Of a stretch of DNA of 64,000 nucleotides, positions 21,963-33,702 are shown piece by piece. The stretch is from Adiantum capillus-veneris. Taxonomy: Eukaryota > Streptophyta > Polypodiopsida > Polypodiales > Pteridaceae. The translations under genes were made by a program, and so were the position numbers. Numbering within the stretch: position 1 is the stretch's first letter; the number at the start of each line of letters is the position of its first letter. The notes under the pieces were generated by a model. That model was given only the letters and a program-made list of their open reading frames with translations. It had not been told where the DNA came from and did not search any database. The stretch is taken from NCBI GenBank assembly GCA_014529385.2, contig CM043952.1, positions 54,144,119-54,208,118 on the forward strand, in the 5' to 3' direction.

Positions 21963-23776
21963 TGTTGAACAAAAGAGGATCTTGTAGGAAGGAGAGTAGA
22001 GAGAGATACGATGCAAAGTAGCTTAGTGAAAAATGATCATAAAATCTAATATGTAACTAGCCCAAATGATTTTATCATATTGAACTCATCATTTAATGTG
22101 GGAGAATGAACGAGAACAAGAGTTAGAATATAGACATGTGCTTATGGATCTATCTCGACACGGGGCCAAAGTTAATGGGTCCAAATGAGAGATGGTATGT
22201 TAAAGAGCAATGCTAGCTAATGGAGCTTGAAAGACCTTAGGGTTAGTTCCATTAAAGACCTCCAATGGTTAGTGTAAAAGTCCTTAGACCTTAGACAAGC
22301 TAGGGTTGTGCTTGAGGTGGGAACCCGGTGCAAGCTTGAGGTGCTTGTCGTGCTTGCTAACTAAGGTGCTTGAGGTGCTTATCGTGCTTTCCGACTAAGG
22401 TGCTTGAGGTGCTTAATGACTAAGGTGCTAAGGTGCTCCATCACTGAGGTTCTTGAGGGGATTAAGGTGTTCCAAAAGTCAACAAGTATCCCTTCTCATG
22501 GGGGGGTGAGCCCTCATTATAGGGGCATGAGAGAGAGCACACATACCCTCACACAAGGCAAGCCTAGTCTAAAGAAGCAACAAGGACACATGTCAAATTC
22601 CTCTCCATGCTGCCCTCATGGTGTGCCTAAAGCCTATTGGTTGGCCTCTCAAGGGGTCCAATGATAATTTAGCTAATTAAATTAATTGTTTGTGCATTTA
22701 TCAAGTCCTCTCTTTTCAAGGGGAAAGGAGGAAACTTGTCCAAAGACTACCCATACTGCTTGAATGGACCCAGGCTTGTGATTGGTTAGGCTTGAGAGAG
22801 CCAATGAGCTTCAGGCGTGAGCTAGAAGAGGGGATCAACCCAAGCAAGGAGGGGGCTTGCTTGCAAGGTGTACTCTCTCCCACACACTCACACACACTCT
22901 CATTGTGTGAAGTGCCAAGTGCAAGAACTCCATCTCCTTATCCAATCTTGTTGAGAAGTTGAAAGCCTACACCAACACTCTTGGCTTTGGAATGCAAATC
23001 CAACCAAGAGCCATGGTTCAATGCTTAAGCATTCCAATTTCTCCATCTTCATTTACTATGCTATTATGTTATGCTAAGCAAGAAGAGTGATGATAAGTGA
23101 GGAACTATTTCTTTCTCCTGTGAATGATTCTTCTTCCTCTTCCCTACCCTCATTCCCCACTAGCTCTCTCCACCTTTGAAGGTGTTTGAGGCCTTGGGAC
23201 TGAGGCCGGGGATGGTTAATGCTTTTACAAAGTTTATGTTATGCTTGTGGTGCATGAAGCTTTCCATCTTCATAGCACCACCTAGGTCACAAGGAACACA
23301 AAGATTGTATTGTACCAAGTCTCTCTTTATGGGAGAATCTATGATACAAAAGCCTATTGGAGGGGGGACCGGCTCCACATAAATTTGGTCCTCAATTGTT
23401 GCCATGTTCTCTAATTCTCTCTCTTGTGAAAGTATTGTTCATGCCAAGTTAATTGAGTATAATGGTTGTGTTGCTACCGCTAATCAAGTTCACCCGCTAT
23501 GTTCTCAAAGTAGTCTCATAAAAATGCTCACTATAATTCTCTTAATTCCACTATTCTCAATGTTCGTAGGCCATTTTCATTACAAAAATTAAATTTTAGA
23601 TTAGCACTATTACAAAGTGATGGCGTCATCCACCCATGTGCTCTCAAGGTAGAGCTTAGATTGCGATATAAACAACTAGAGCTAGTAGGTAGGAATACAA
23701 GGGGTTGGCTATCCCTTAATAGACGCGGTTCATGGAAATGGCCTCCTTATATAGTGCTATGGGTGGGTGGTAGATA

Positions 23777-23822
<46 letters not shown>

Positions 23823-24233
23823 TGCATGGTATTGACTTTACCAATCCACCATCCGTGAGCACCAATCACAGCCCATTGTCCACCGACCACCGCCCATCGA
23901 TTACTAGCCACTGACCATAGAACTAATGGCATGTACATATGGCCTTAGAATAATCAAGAAATATTCCTTCAAAAATTTCCTTCGTTGACTGGGAGGCTAC
24001 TAGCCATCCAAACCCCCCAGTCGAGACTTCTCACTACGTCCTGGACCCAAAGTTTGGACTCCTAAATTTGTGTTGTGCCATCCACGATCATAGATTGACT
24101 TCATCAGTGTGGAAGTTGGAATCCACCAGATATATGTGCACTATTGGCTTCTTCTCATATGGGGGCCTTACAAACTGTGCAACATACATTATGGTGGCAA
24201 AAGTGACAGGTGTGCATTGTAGGTATACTAACA
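21963..24233 (-). repeat. LTR of copia H, tandem copy 3, split by an insertion
   Basis: The LTR runs from TGTTGAAC at 21963 to about 22034 and resumes at about 23584, ending ACTAACA at 24233. It holds a run of 29 G at 23792-23820 after a TG repeat, where copies 1 and 2 have only (TG)n. Confidence 0.75.
22035..23583. mobile_element. Unidentified 1.55 kb insertion in the third copia H LTR
   Basis: Relative to the other two LTR copies this is extra sequence flanked by AAAAAT on both sides (22029-22034 and 23584-23589), which looks like a target duplication. It lacks TG...CA ends and I see only very weak terminal inverted similarity (GATCATAAAATC against GTAATGAAAATG). It holds a short tandem repeat at 22320-22460 built on aaggtgcttgaggtgctt. 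There are no recognisable domains. Two frames of 60-90 codons (22404-22664 and 22690-22962 on plus) have no family I know. It could be a non-autonomous DNA transposon or captured genomic DNA. Confidence 0.5.
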
Positions 24234-25500
24234 AAAATTGAAGTTATCTAGTCATGGCTTAGACCTAAATCTAGATGAGCTACGTTCTTTCATTGGTCTT
24301 TGCTGTTATTTCAGGGAGTTTATTCATTATTTTGCTTATAAATCTCATTTTTTGACTCTTCTGTTGAAGAAAAGCACTCCTTATGCATATACTAATTTAC
24401 AAGAAAGCTCATTCGTTGCACTCAAGAATGCTTTAATCAGTGCACCTATTTTACAAATACTGGATTTTGATAAACCATTCCTTGTTGTTGTGAATGATGC
24501 TAGTGGGAAAGGTATTGATGCATTTCCTATCTAAGATAATCATCCACTCGCATTTGAGAGCCGTAAATGTAAACCCTCTAAATTAAAATTCAGTATATAT
24601 GACAATGGGTTAACAACTGTAGTCTAGCCTTTAAAGATTTGGAAGCATTATTTAATGGGTGTTGATTTGATAATAAAAAATGATCAGCAAAGTATCAAGT
24701 ATTTATTATCTGAGTCCTTAATAGATGATATGCATATCAAGTGGGTTGCCTTCGTTCAAATTTTTCAACCCAACATTCAATACCAAACTAAGGAAAATGT
24801 TGTAGCTGATGCTTTGACACTTTGCTATAGATAAATCTGCAATTGAGTATGAAATGCCATTCCCTTCTTACTCATGCTTCACGTCTTTCTAATGTTGTGC
24901 ATCCTACTGATGGTTTTATTGCAAATTTTCATGACATTTATGCAAGCGTTCATTCTACTATCAAGCATTCATAGGAAGTTTACACTAAGCATGCTAATTA
25001 ACATCGTAGGACACATGAGTTTAAGAAAGGTGATTATGCTATGCTTCAAATTGAAAACCAAAAGATTAGTGTTGACACCAATATTTTTGTAAAGCTTGCT
25101 CCAAGTTTTTCTCTTCCTTTTAAGATTTCTAATGTTATTGATGATGTTTCGTTTTGTTTAAACTTACCATCACACTTGCACGTTCACAATGCCTTTCACA
25201 TTAGACTTTTATGACCTTTTTGAGGATCCTTACCTACACATCACATCTATGAGGATCCACCTTCGCTTGTAGATCAAGAAGAACAACTCATTCTTGCACA
25301 AATAGTGATCATCATGAGACCACCACCACACGCATTGGCATGGTTTACAACCGCTACCTTCTAACTTATAAGGGCCACCCTAGAGAAGATGGCAAATGGA
25401 TGCTGGAAAGTTTTTCTCACAACTTTCCAAATCTTCTCCACAGTTTCCATCACTCACGACCCAGATGATTCTCTATTAAGCAACCGAGGATAGTTGCTAT
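24234..25500 (+). pseudogene. Decayed Ty3/gypsy RT-RNase H and C-terminal region, element N
   Basis: Just after the copia LTR the frame reads ELRSFIGLCCYFREFIHYF, the RT thumb region of gypsy elements. It continues through ILDFDKPFLVVVNDASGKG (RNase H start) and, beyond a stop, HIKWVAFVQIFQPNIQY and ENVVADALT. Further down there are many stops. A weak match near 25340-25400 (RYLLTYKGHPREDGKWM) resembles a chromodomain (LVKWKGYP.ED). Integrase is not recognisable. This was the target into which copia H inserted. Confidence 0.75.
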
Positions 25501-25513
25501 CCTTGGTGGGAGA

Positions 25514-26040
25514 GATGTTACGATATTTCTATTGGAACCTTTCCGTTGTACAAAGTTAGTGAGAACCTACCCTACGAAGGTTCATGCAATAAGTGATAAG
25601 TACCACCCATGAACTCTAGTGTAAAGAGCAGCCTCTAATTTTTAGCACTAATTTAGTTAATCAAGAAATTAATACCCAACTTAGTCAATAAAGGGGGCCT
25701 CTAATTTTTGGCACCAACTTAGTCAATAAAGAAATTAAATACCCAACTCCATAAGAGGTGTTGTGGAGCTTGGGGGCTACCACTTTAGGCCATTCTCTTG
25801 CAAGATTCCTTCTCTCTCCTCTTATGCTATGTTGTGTGTAGAAATTGTGTCAACATCTTTCTCCCTTACAAGCACCATTAGAGTTATTTTTTGTGTGCAT
25901 GTGTGTGTTTGTGGTGTTACCTTGTCTATTGTATTTGTACTTGATTAAGGGAGAAATGGTGAGAGATTTGATGGGGGTACATGTGAGAAAAGTTTGAAGA
26001 TTTCTCACACCCGTTCTCCCAATCTTCCAACAATAAAATT
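25514..26040 (+). repeat. Possible 3' LTR of gypsy N (right end unknown)
   Basis: A purine-rich ttggtgggagaga is followed by TGTTACGATATTTC, placed as expected after the decayed gypsy coding region. I cannot identify a partner LTR or the right end, so this is a positional guess. Confidence 0.3.
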
Positions 26041-28038
26041 CAGGTATTAGGGGTGTGTGGATTCTCAAGTCCAAGTGCCCTTTTACTGTGGATCTTGGTT
26101 TTCTTGGGATTGATGGTCTTTCTCATGGTGGCCATCTCATCTTCTCGGCTATGTTGCGGGCATCCATGGGTGAGGCGGTGAATCCTCCTTAGTGATGGTT
26201 CGCTCTCACATGCCATTTCTTTTCTTATCGCCGATATGGTTTTGAAATGATATCTATGTATCGGGTGACTCCTTGTAGAGCATGACATTATGGACTCTTT
26301 GATTCCATCGCTCGCTGTGAGCATGGTATACTTGTAATTCTTTTTGGTATTTTAATATAATTAACTCACTTTGTAAGAGTATTGCAAAGCAAACAAAAAA
26401 AAAGACAAATCACATGCTTAGGTGGTGACAAGACAAGATGTTTTCATGTTGCTCTACGCTAGGGCTATTGGCATTCCCTTTGCCTCGTAAGCAGGAAGAA
26501 AGGGAGAATGTGTAGGAACTGCATTGGGTAGTTGCGGCAAGACACATTGGTGTGGGTGGCGCTTGTGCGTGAGGGCCCTCCCTCTACTTCCTAGTTTTCC
26601 CTATGCCGAACCCCACTATTTTTTACCATGGTGGAGGATGCTCCACCGGTCCTAGTGATGAAATGGCACCTATGAATGTGGTGGTGTGTGCAGGGGAAGC
26701 TTTCAACAGGTGGTAGCTACGGATCATCTCCGCGGGATCATATGTGCACCGATGGGACTGACTCCTTGGAATGCCATGCTTTGAAGTTGGTTTCGGTGGA
26801 GTGTTTGCGTGGTTCGGTTCATCCTAATGAACTAATGCTAAGTGTTATGCTGTGCTATTCGGAGGAGGTTCTTTCCCTTTATGCAGCCTGTTGATGTCAT
26901 ATGCGTTATGTTTGTGACTTTTTGATGGACTTCGGTTGCTCCTAGTTGGCTCCTCTCCAATTATGCTATTGGTGGTCTTCTTGGACTGGGCATATGATCA
27001 TTCGGTTTGCAGTGCACATTTCTCTTCTTAACATATCTAGTGTGATTACTTTTGAGTATGGTACCCCTACCCCCAGGTTAAGGCTTTGTTGTTACAAGCT
27101 GTATCTTACAGACTAATGCTATTATGTGTCCATCATGCCTATGTTTATGCATGAGGTTGGATGTACTATGGTTGGTTTTTAATATATTTAATCTTGAATG
27201 GGAATTGCAAAAAAAAAAAAAAAGAATCAGGGAGATACTATATGTTCCATCTTTTGTGTATAAAGGGTTGTAAACCATTTAACCAAGTGACCAATGAAAG
27301 TTCACAACTTTACGAGTTGCTCATTTGTAGTTGACGTGCAAGTTCACTTTCTACCTTGCTTTATGAAAAAAAAAATATAGTAAAGAATTGTAGTTGACAT
27401 GCAAAGTTCACTTTCTATCTTTCTTTATGAAAAAAATATACTAGAAAAGACTCGTTATGGGAGATTTCAATTTGTAACATATACTTTTTAGCAAATCACA
27501 AGAAGACACACGAGCAAGATTCCAAATTTTTGGTCTCTAAATTGGGGTGGTTTATCTCTTTTCTAGTGACCGTCTACTTAGTGGGGGTTTGGGCCGCCCG
27601 CTACTATGGTGGGTCCACAAAGGTCAAAATGTTTTGCTAGCCAAAGTGCCGCTCCCCACAACACGAGCTCACACTTGTATTGGCTACTTGAGCAGACAGT
27701 TTGAAGTTCCCTTTGAACATATTTAGTTAGTTACATTATCGGTCTTTCACCTTGTAAGAGCAATTAACTATTCGAGAGATTATAAATTAGGAGTCTTTAC
27801 AGGCTCTCAACCAGCATTTGACTGCATCATTGGGCCACGTCACCACCATATAGACTCTATTCTCTAGCAGCTTCTAGAGTTTTTCAAGCAAAGAGTCTTC
27901 TACCTGCATGTTACATTCGTCTCCCAGCCGCGGCAAGCTCTACCTTCAGACAACATAGCTACTACACTCCTCAGGTCAGCTACCTTCGTTTCCGTTTACG
28001 TGCGTGTTTGTGGGTCTGTGTGTGTGTTTTAATTGGGG

Positions 28039-28048
<10 letters not shown>
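26041..28048. other. No recognisable gene; two LINE-like A-rich tails
   Basis: Two places end in an A run after similar T-rich sequence: ggtattttaatataattaac before caaaaaaaaag at about 26345-26405, and ggtttttaatatatttaatc before a run of 15 A at about 27175-27223. Such endings are typical of LINE 3' tails in plants. No RT motif was found upstream. Two further copies of a tagttgacatgcaa/agttcactttct motif occur near 27330 and 27400. Confidence 0.35.

Positions 28049-28131
<83 letters not shown>
28049..28131. repeat. (GA)n microsatellite
   Basis: About 41 uninterrupted GA units, preceded by GC dinucleotides. Confidence 0.98.
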
Positions 28132-28133
<2 letters not shown>

Positions 28134-28862
28134 GTTGATTCGTTGATCATCACCATCATCAGTACTTTTGTGTAGAGCGTGTCTGTGGCTTTACTCACGC
28201 CAATCATCCTCGGTCTTGCACACACACGCATACACTCATAAGGACGGAAGTACAGAAATTATCACAGCACACATGGTTGTGGACATGCATTTTACCAAAA
28301 TCAGATAATGACAAAAGGAAAAACGGTTTTCACACACTTGCATTTACAATTCATATGCACATGCCTCTCCTTGCCCACTGCCGAAAACTCTGCCCACTGC
28401 CCCACAGATAGCCGCTACAAAGCACCACCGAGAGAGGAAGCCAGTGTGAACAACGTCACAGCAAGAGAGCATCGCCAAGGGATGTCATGGAAGGAAGGAA
28501 AGAGATCTTGGGTCAACCATTAGATATCTGCCAAAAAGCACCATAGAAAGAGGGTCCAGCAAGGTCAGCGTTGAAGAAGCAGGCAAAGGAAGGGAAGCAA
28601 ACAACAGCAACAACAAGCCATACGCGCCCGCGCGCACACACACACACACACACACACAGCAAATGAAGAAACCTCCTTGCACACTGACAACTCACACCCA
28701 CACACACACACCTACAAAACCACCTAGCTTGAAAGCAAGGAGAAAAGGGGACAAAACCAGAAAACAAAGGAAAAGGGAAAAGAAGGGAAAGGGGGAATAT
28801 GGACAAATAGAGTAAAACAAGCAGGCAAGCATAAGCAAGAAAACAAAAAAAAAGAAAGGGAA
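28132..28862. other. No recognisable gene; purine-rich and CA-rich sequence
   Basis: A (CA)n run at 28635-28659, a second CA-rich stretch at 28696-28711 and A/G-rich sequence up to the G run. The proline- and leucine-rich minus-strand frame here is simply the complement of G and A/G runs. Confidence 0.6.
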
Positions 28863-29763
28863 GGGGGGGGGGGGGGGGGGGGGGGGGGGCAAGGACCTGT
28901 CGAAGCAGCAAGAACCGGATGTTGAAGCTAGGGAAAGGCGTAGCACAGGCCCGCCGCAGCCAGCGACGCATGGGTGGGCATTACCAACGGCAAAAGTGTT
29001 GAGGAGCAGCGAGGGTGGGCTGGATGGATCATGGAAGCGGGGCCAACAAATCGCGAGTGGGCAACAAAGCTGTTGTCACAAGTGTGACGATATGGCACTA
29101 CCCTAGTGGACCAAAAAGGGTACCAAAGAGGCCGGACATTGAATCAAAGCAAGGATCCAAAGTTGCGCAAGCAAAAAGCCAGCAGCGAGATCCTGTAAAA
29201 TACTTTGCGAAACACGGATCGCCACGTGGCAGTCTATCCAACTCAGTGTTTTTATCATGCTAACGCCCCTTTAGCCCCTCAAAGCTTCTACATGTCAGCT
29301 ACTACCTTCGTGTCGGGGGGGGGGGGGGGGGGGGGGGCAAGGACCTGTCGAAGCAGCAAGAACCGGATGTTGAAGCTAGGGAAAGGCGTAGCACAGGCCC
29401 GCCGCAGCCAGCAACGCATGGGTGGGCATTACCAACGGCAAAAGTGTTGAGGAGCAGCGAGGGTGGGCTGGATGGATCATGGAAGCGGGGCCAACAAATC
29501 GCGAGTGGGCAACAAAGCTGCTGTCACAAGTGTGACGATATGGCACTACCCTAGTGGACCAAAAAGGGTACCAAAGAGGCCGGACATTGAATCAAAGCAA
29601 GGATCCAAAGTTGCGCAAGCAAAAAGCCAGCAGCGAGATCGTGTAAAATACTTTGCGAAACACGGATCGCCACGTGGCAGTCTATCCAACTCAGTGTTTT
29701 TATCATGCTAACGCCCCTTTAGCCCCTCAAAGCTTCTACATGTCAGCTACTACCTTCGTGTCG
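28863..29763. repeat. Recent ~450 bp tandem duplication, each unit starting with a poly-G run
   Basis: Unit 1 is 28863-29314 and unit 2 is 29315-29763. Both begin with a G run (27 and 23 G) and then read caaggacctgtcgaagc, ending cttcgtgtc. By eye there are about three substitutions over about 425 bp (agcgacgc/agcaacgc, gctgttgtc/gctgctgtc, gatcctgta/gatcgtgta). No protein family is recognised in either unit. Confidence 0.93.
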
Positions 29764-29789
29764 GAGCAGACCCTGTGACCACCCTGCTC

Positions 29790-29851
29790 TCCGTCTTATC
29801 GATCCAATGGACCGATTTTGTGTTACAGATGTGAGGAATATGGGCACTACC
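29790..29851 (+). pseudogene. Gag zinc-knuckle fragment of an LTR element (E), left of insertion D
   Basis: The plus frame reads SNGPILCYRCEEYGHY, a CCHC knuckle interrupted after the histidine by the LTR of D. It resumes at 36395 (QSKY); the fourth Cys position holds Tyr. A stop lies just upstream (near 29778). This shows D inserted into the gag gene of another element. Confidence 0.65.
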
Positions 29852-31075
29852 TGTCACGTGACACATCCAACCCTGTGTGTCCGTGGACAAGCTACAACAT
29901 GACAAGGGTTTAGTTCAGTCCAGTGAGTCTAGAATGGAAGTGTCAGTCTAGAATAGGAAGTGATCTGGCACTTTTGTGAGTCTGTTCACAGACCGTGCAT
30001 GTCCAGACACTTAGATTAGATGCATATCCTCTGGTTGCACACAACATGATCATCAGATTCCCATCAGAACCCATCAGGAGCATTTTTACAGTGCATAGAC
30101 CTATTTTTCCTATTTTTGACATTTTTCACTTATTATTTTAAGTGACTTTTGTTGGGAACTGGGTAGGGCAATTTGCATAAGATAATATATAAGGAAACCA
30201 GAGCTAGCACTTTCTGGCAGAAGAGGCAGCAGGAGCACCTTGCTCAACAGGCAACTTCTCAGCAGGACCACCACAGAGGCCTAGCGTTTTGCAAGAGACA
30301 ACAAAACCTAGCTTTTTTGGATTCAAGACCAGCCCTAGCATTTTGCACAGCAGAATCAGCCCCGGCGACCACAGTAGACAGCAGATTCCTAGTGCTAGCA
30401 GATTTCCACCGCAGGAAGCAGAATTCAGTCTAGCGTTTTTGGATTGTAGTTCAGCCCTCAGCGTTTTGCAATTCCATCGCGACAGAATCAGCCCTAGAAC
30501 CAACATTTTCAGTTTTCAGCAGTCAAGCATCGCAGTAGAACCCCCGAACCTTGCAGATCTCACCTTCCCGCAGTAGATCCTCGCCGCACGGTGAGATTCA
30601 TCAAGGTTTATAGTTTCAGCCCGGAAAACGCAGATTTCAGCATGCGTATTTTCAGCGCGTCGTCCTCGCATCTTCGCCATCGACATCGTCACCTACATAG
30701 AGTCAGAATTCAGCAGATCAAGATTTGCAGAGTTCAGCCATTAGCATTTTCAGATTTCAGCCCGTCTCGTCGTCGACATCGTCGGCAAGTCCAAGCATTG
30801 TAGAGATTTGTGCAATCATAAGTAGACCGCTCTCGCCATAGAGAGTAGGGCCTTCGGAGGAGGGTTTTGACAACATTCTGGTGTCGTATTCTTCTCTCTC
30901 TATCTCTCAGTCTCAGTACCTTCATTCACAGTGTTCACCACTTTGTTTGTGTTCATTGCACTCTCTCACTAAAGGACCGGAAGGCTCTCCCTTCCGTAAG
31001 TAAAAGGAACCTTGAGCACAGTTCGGAGCACTCATCTTGAGCAAAGTTGAACATTCAATACCGCTGCACCTTACA
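29852..31075 (+). repeat. 5' LTR of element D
   Basis: 1224 bp, from TGTCACGTGACAC to CACCTTACA. It starts with the palindrome gtcacgtgac. A short pyrimidine repeat (ctctctctatctctc) near 30893-30907 has become a (CT)n tract in the 3' LTR, and a 24 bp segment (cttcggaggagggttttgac) single here is doubled there. Confidence 0.93.
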
Positions 31076-31076
31076 T

Positions 31077-31088
31077 TGGTATCAGAGC
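31077..31088 (+). other. Primer-binding site of element D
   Basis: TGGTATCAGAGC one base after the LTR, the plant initiator-Met tRNA type. Confidence 0.88.
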
Positions 31089-31413
31089 TTTGGCAGTGTT
31101 CTGTATCACTCAAGGAAAGAACCAGAAGAATTTTTTTTGCTTGCTACGGTTGCAACCCAAGTCCTCTTGGGCGTATCGATTCCTAATCGTGTTTTTGAAG
31201 AGTGACAGGAAACCCAAGAAAGAAGGGCTTGTCCAGCCTCCACTTATGCCTCTTTTCACTCATTGAGAGTGGACCGTGCACTTAGCGGCCGGCCAATCGA
31301 CGTGAGGTGGGAAAAAGCAACCTTGGTGTGAGGCCGCCAAGGGGTGCGCCCGCGGAAAAGAGCAGAACTCGGGTGAAGAGAAGATCCTTTTCTAACACAG
31401 ATTGCAAGCGAAA

Positions 31414-31539
31414 GAAGAACCTCAAGAACCCAATAACTCAAGAACCTCAAGAACCGCGAGAACCTCAAGAACCCCAAGAACCCCAAGAACCAAGACCTCC
31501 AAGAACCCAAGTTCCTCGTGACCTTAAGAACCCACAAGA
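31414..31539 (+). repeat. Minisatellite of 9 bp (aagaaccyc) in the leader of element D
   Basis: About a dozen imperfect copies of aagaacctc/aagaacccc occur in tandem; in one frame they give Gln-Glu-Pro repeats. The array is interrupted by the solo LTR at 31540 and resumes at 32200 (gaagaacccacaagaaccc), so the LTR landed inside it. Confidence 0.85.
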
Positions 31540-32199
<660 letters not shown>

Positions 32200-32231
32200 G
32201 AAGAACCCACAAGAACCCACAACTTCAATGG

Positions 32232-33690
32232 ATGGTCATCACTAGAAGCGGAATGGATACTTCGCATGAAGGTGGTGAGCATGGGAGTGGCGAAGAAGAG
32301 TTTTCCTCACTAGGAGGTTTTTCCGACCCTTCCCCATCTACGATAAGGATTGCACTAATAACTCCTATGGAGGCTTTCGACAAGAGGATGATGAACAGGA
32401 AGTTAGAAAGCGACGAAATAATGGTAGCCATAGAGCGTAAGTACCAAGACAGAATGGTAGCCATAGCGCGTGAGCGCGACAAAAGAGAAGCAAAATTTGA
32501 TCGCGAGAACAAAGAAAGACAAGCAACATTTGTCGCGAGAACAAAGCAAGAGAAGAGAAGGGCGACCAACACATGAAAGAGTTGTGGTGACTTTTTTCTT
32601 TTATGCAGGCGCAGTTTGCACAGAATCAAGAAAAAAGGAGACTCTCTCAGTCTCTTCTTCTCCAAAGTACGACACACATGATTTGGATGATAATGACAAG
32701 CATGATCAAGATGTGATTTCTCACAAGTATGATGATTTGCAAGATAAAGATGATGTGATTGCTCACAAGGATGATGTGTTAGTTGATACTTGTTCTAGTG
32801 AAGCAATCCTCATTGCAGATTCGATCAATCACGAAGGACCGATCTTGGCTCTCGAGTCGAGGTCCAAAGAACCTCCGCAGGAAGATTCGATCAACCACGA
32901 AGAACCGATCTTGGCTCTCGAGCCTAGGTCCAAAGAACCCCCACAGGAAGCATTCTGTGTACGAATGATTAGTCAGCACGCATTGTTCGAGTGTTTCTTT
33001 CGTGATGCGTTCCTGTATTTTAGTCACCGTCCTTATGTGATCCCTTTCACAGGCATGACATATTGCACTATGAGCACGATTCACTCATGAATGAGCACGA
33101 TGTATGTAGATTACTCATGGAAAAATGAAATGTGTGCATTCAAGGAATTTAAATTCCATGTCTCTTCCTTGGCACGACACAGCATCAGAAAGAGCACAAG
33201 AAGGATTGAGCATCAAGCATCGGCATTTCCATTGTGATTTGCCACAGTTGATTGATTTAGATCAGAAAGTCAAGATTCGACCCCATTGTTTGCGTGTGTT
33301 TGATGAACGGTTTGGCACTCCGTCTCTATGTTCATCTCCATTGCATGCAAAGTTTTTTTGAAGGAATAGTATTTTTCCAGTCACTTTACATGGAATAGGT
33401 ATGTTCATTGTTTTGTATTGGAAGTGGTTTCAGGAATTTTCATCCTCGGAGATTCTTGAAGAAGGTAGATCCACGACTATAGCCAAAGTTGGAGCTTTGA
33501 AGGAGCCACAGATGACTTTGTGTCGCTTTCGGCGCGGCCCAACGAAGCAAGCGTTGCAGACCTTTATGAAGTTCAAGTATCGCATGACCCACGCATTAGA
33601 GTGGGCCGACGAAGAGTCCTTCCGAGAATTCCAGACCCTGTTGGCGATCTCCCTCGACGCCATACAGTTCGGTACCAGTACCTCACTTTG
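32232..33690 (+). pseudogene. Gag-like relic of element D
   Basis: The frame from 32232 reads MVITRSGMDTSHEGGEHG, then a charged, probably coiled segment (ERKYQDRMVAIARERDKREA) to a stop at 32576. Homology appears to continue in other frames (MQAQFAQNQEKRR near 32605). A 66 bp tandem duplication (32818-32883 and 32884-32949) encodes DSINHEGPILALE-type repeats. Starts like MVxTRSG are common in plant gypsy Gag proteins, so I call it Gag-like by inference. There is no zinc knuckle, protease or RT. The end (33520-33690) has a coding look in a shifted frame but no domain I can name. Confidence 0.5.
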
Positions 33691-33702
33691 AAAAGGAGGG
33701 GA

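Larger units (their letters stand above)
19368..24363. repeat. Three tandem copies of a ~1.1 kb segment spanning a copia/gypsy junction
   Basis: Unit 1 is about 19368-20487, unit 2 about 20488-21543, and unit 3 about 21544-24363 including a 1.55 kb insertion. Each unit holds, in order, copia H Gag N-terminus (antisense), the H LTR, and about 130-170 bp of gypsy N RT (sense, LRSFIGLCCYF). Only in unit 3 does the gypsy sequence continue (after gactcttct), and only in unit 1 does copia continue to the left, so the array arose from one insertion junction. Each internal join reads ctcttctatgctttagtg. Unit 1 also has a 38 bp duplication at 20318-20395, and unit 2 lacks part of Gag. Confidence 0.88.

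Noticed and set aside
22320-22460. Short regular repeats considered as a CRISPR-like array
   Set aside because: The gaggtgctt units are directly adjacent and imperfect, without uniform spacers, and the context is a plant nuclear genome; this is a minisatellite.
28513-28971. Proline/leucine-rich minus-strand frames (up to 152 codons)
   Set aside because: They are generated by G runs, CA repeats and purine-rich sequence; composition explains them.
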